In this document: positions 62,428 to 64,000 of the stretch, in pieces
Position numbering within the stretch: the stretch's first letter is position 1
How the letters are laid out: each line of letters opens with the position of its first letter
Assembly: GCA_001735895.1 (NCBI GenBank)
Contig: DS021199.1
Location: 504,548-568,547, forward strand
From: Olavius algarvensis Gamma 3 endosymbiont
GTDB taxonomy: Bacteria; Pseudomonadota; Gammaproteobacteria; GCA-001735895
DNA: 64,000 nt
Direction: 5' to 3'
Translations under genes and position numbers: made by a program
The notes under the pieces: generated by a model
The model's input: only the letters and a program-made list of their open reading frames with translations
Databases searched by the model: none
Told to the model about the DNA's origin: nothing

Positions 62428-63573
62428 ATGGTGAATGCGGCAGAATACGAAGACCGGCCCTGGCTCGACCCCGAGGCCGAGCCCTTCATCAAGGTACAAA
62501 GCGTCAGCAAGCAATTCGGCGACTTTACCGCAGTCGATAGCGTCGACCTGGAAATTTATAAGGGCGAGTTGTTTTGCCTGCTGGGCGGATCGGGTTGCGG
62601 CAAATCGACCCTGTTGCGCATGCTCGCCGGGTTCGAAACCCCCTCCTCGGGCAGTATTCTGATCGATGGCGTTAATATGAACGACGTGCCGCCCTACGAG
62701 CGCCCGGTCAACATGATGTTCCAATCCTATGCGTTATTTCCGCATATGTCGGTCGAGAAGAACGTCGGCTACGGCTTGCGGCGCGACGGCGTCGCGGTAT
62801 CCGAGATCGAACAACGCGTGCAGGAAATGCTGGCCATGGTCGAACTGAGTCAGTTCGCGAAACGCAAACCCCATCAATTGTCCGGCGGGCAAAAGCAACG
62901 CGTTGCGCTGGCGCGTGCGCTGGTCAAACAGCCCAAGGTGTTGCTGCTCGACGAACCCCTGGGCGCTCTCGACAAGCGCCTGCGGGAACAAACCCAGTAC
63001 GAGTTGATGAATATCCAGGAGCAGCTCGGCGTAACCTTCGTCGTAGTAACCCACGACCAGGAGGAAGCGATGACGCTGTCGACGCGAATTGCGGTCATGG
63101 ACACCGGGCGCTTCCAGCAAATCGGCACACCCACCGAAATCTACGAATTCCCGAATTCGCGCCTGGTCGCCAACTTCATCGGCAACGCCAACATGTTCGA
63201 AGGCCGCGTCGTCGAAAATGGCCAGGATCACGTCATCGTCGAAAGCAGGCACCCCGAATGCAACTTCTACGTCGATCACGGCATGTCTATTGCCGAAGGC
63301 AGTAAGGTATGGGTGGCGTTGCGACCCGAAAAGGTCATGATCTCAAAGCAGCAAACGGCCGATGGCAACACCAATACGGTCAAAGGCATGGTGCATGATA
63401 TCGGATATCTCGGCGGGACTTCGACTTACCGGGTCAAGGTCGGGGACGAACATCTGGTCGAAATAACCTCGCCCAACCAGTTACGCCCGAAAGACGGCAA
63501 TCCGCCGATCGACTGGGATGAAGAAGTTTACCTGAGCTGGGAGCCATCGAGCTCGGTGGTGCTGGTCAAATGA
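62428..63573 (+). CDS. PotG/PotA-like ABC transporter ATPase
   Basis: LLGGSGCGKSTLLRMLAGFE, LSGGQKQRVALARALVKQPKVLLLDEPLGALD. Confidence 0.93.
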   Translation: MVNAAEYEDRPWLDPEAEPFIKVQSVSKQFGDFTAVDSVDLEIYKGELFCLLGGSGCGKSTLLRMLAGFETPSSGSILIDGVNMNDVPPYERPVNMMFQSYALFPHMSVEKNVGYGLRRDGVAVSEIEQRVQEMLAMVELSQFAKRKPHQLSGGQKQRVALARALVKQPKVLLLDEPLGALDKRLREQTQYELMNIQEQLGVTFVVVTHDQEEAMTLSTRIAVMDTGRFQQIGTPTEIYEFPNSRLVANFIGNANMFEGRVVENGQDHVIVESRHPECNFYVDHGMSIAEGSKVWVALRPEKVMISKQQTADGNTNTVKGMVHDIGYLGGTSTYRVKVGDEHLVEITSPNQLRPKDGNPPIDWDEEVYLSWEPSSSVVLVK

Positions 63574-64000
63574 GTACGCCGGGGGAAACGCTCGCCACCG
63601 CCGACGCGGATCCGAAGTCCAGCCTGCTGCAACGACTTACGCGCCTGGCGCAGGATCACTGGCGCACTCTTGTTTTATTCGTTCCATTCGCCTGGCTGCT
63701 GATTTTTTTCCTGGCGCCTTTTTTTATCGTCCTAAAGATCAGCATGGCCGAGACCACGGTCGCCAGCCCGCCGTTTACGCCGATGATCCAGTGGGTGGAC
63801 GAAGGCATCATGCATATCCGGGTCGTAGTCGACAACTTTGCATACTTGTGGGAGGACGATTTATACGTCGATACTTATCTAAATTCGCTCAAAATTTCGG
63901 TTACCTCGACTATTCTCTGCCTGTTGCTCGGTTATCCGATTGCTTACGCGATTGCGCGCTCCAGTCATACCACCAAGCATATCCTGTTGATGCTGATCAT
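63570..64000 (+). CDS. PotH-like ABC transporter permease (truncated by window end)
   Basis: ATGA overlap with ATPase; own translation MSTPGETLATADADPKSSLLQRLTRLAQDHWRTLVLFVPFAWLLIFFLAPFFIVLKISMAE...NSLKISVTSTILCLLLGYPIAYAIARSS. Confidence 0.85.
   Translation, partial: MSTPGETLATADADPKSSLLQRLTRLAQDHWRTLVLFVPFAWLLIFFLAPFFIVLKISMAETTVASPPFTPMIQWVDEGIMHIRVVVDNFAYLWEDDLYVDTYLNSLKISVTSTILCLLLGYPIAYAIARSSHTTKHILLMLI

Noticed and set aside
1-64000. CRISPR arrays, defence islands, prophage, integrons, tRNA/rRNA genes
   Set aside because: No regularly spaced repeats, cas-like, phage structural, integrase or tRNA cloverleaf sequences recognised by eye on either strand.

Overview
The window is a gammaproteobacterial chromosome segment with dense housekeeping and accessory genes. 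No rRNA, tRNA or CRISPR was seen. From left to right it contains: (1) a Pil-Chp twitching chemotaxis operon on the minus strand (pilG-pilH-pilI-pilJ-chpA-CheW) whose chpA is frameshifted; (2) an apparently intact IS5-family element in the pilG/gshB divergent intergenic region; (3) gshB-apbE-tonB-yqgE-ruvX-pyrR-pyrB-pyrC', where the dihydroorotase homologue has lost its metal ligands; (4) pilT plus two pilU paralogues; (5) yggS-proC-yggT, terB-like, oxyR-like, a frameshifted DUF2288 gene and a Ser/Thr kinase-HDOD-GAF protein; (6) grx, DUF1820, and a compact GT2 / nucleoside-phosphorylase-like / SPL-like radical SAM / SDR operon; (7) a GGDEF-EAL gene split by an IS3-family element, where removing the IS plus one 3-bp target duplication restores the frame; (8) msrA (frameshifted), xthA, yihY, DUF924, tmcA, DUF1244, fadD, fadE (frameshifted) and a REC-GGDEF-EAL gene with an internal deletion; (9) a ~12 kb amine/polyamine-type catabolic island (GntR, glutamine-synthetase-like, agmatinase-like, TMADH/DgcA-like flavoenzyme, Rieske oxygenase, class III aminotransferase, TetR/BetI-like, PotFGH-like ABC transporter) with a repeated GTGATCAC palindrome at its control regions. 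The main unexplained signals are several families of intergenic hairpin repeats, one with compensatory stem changes, the shared palindromic operator, and an unusual density of broken genes, several of them in motility or c-di-GMP signalling.
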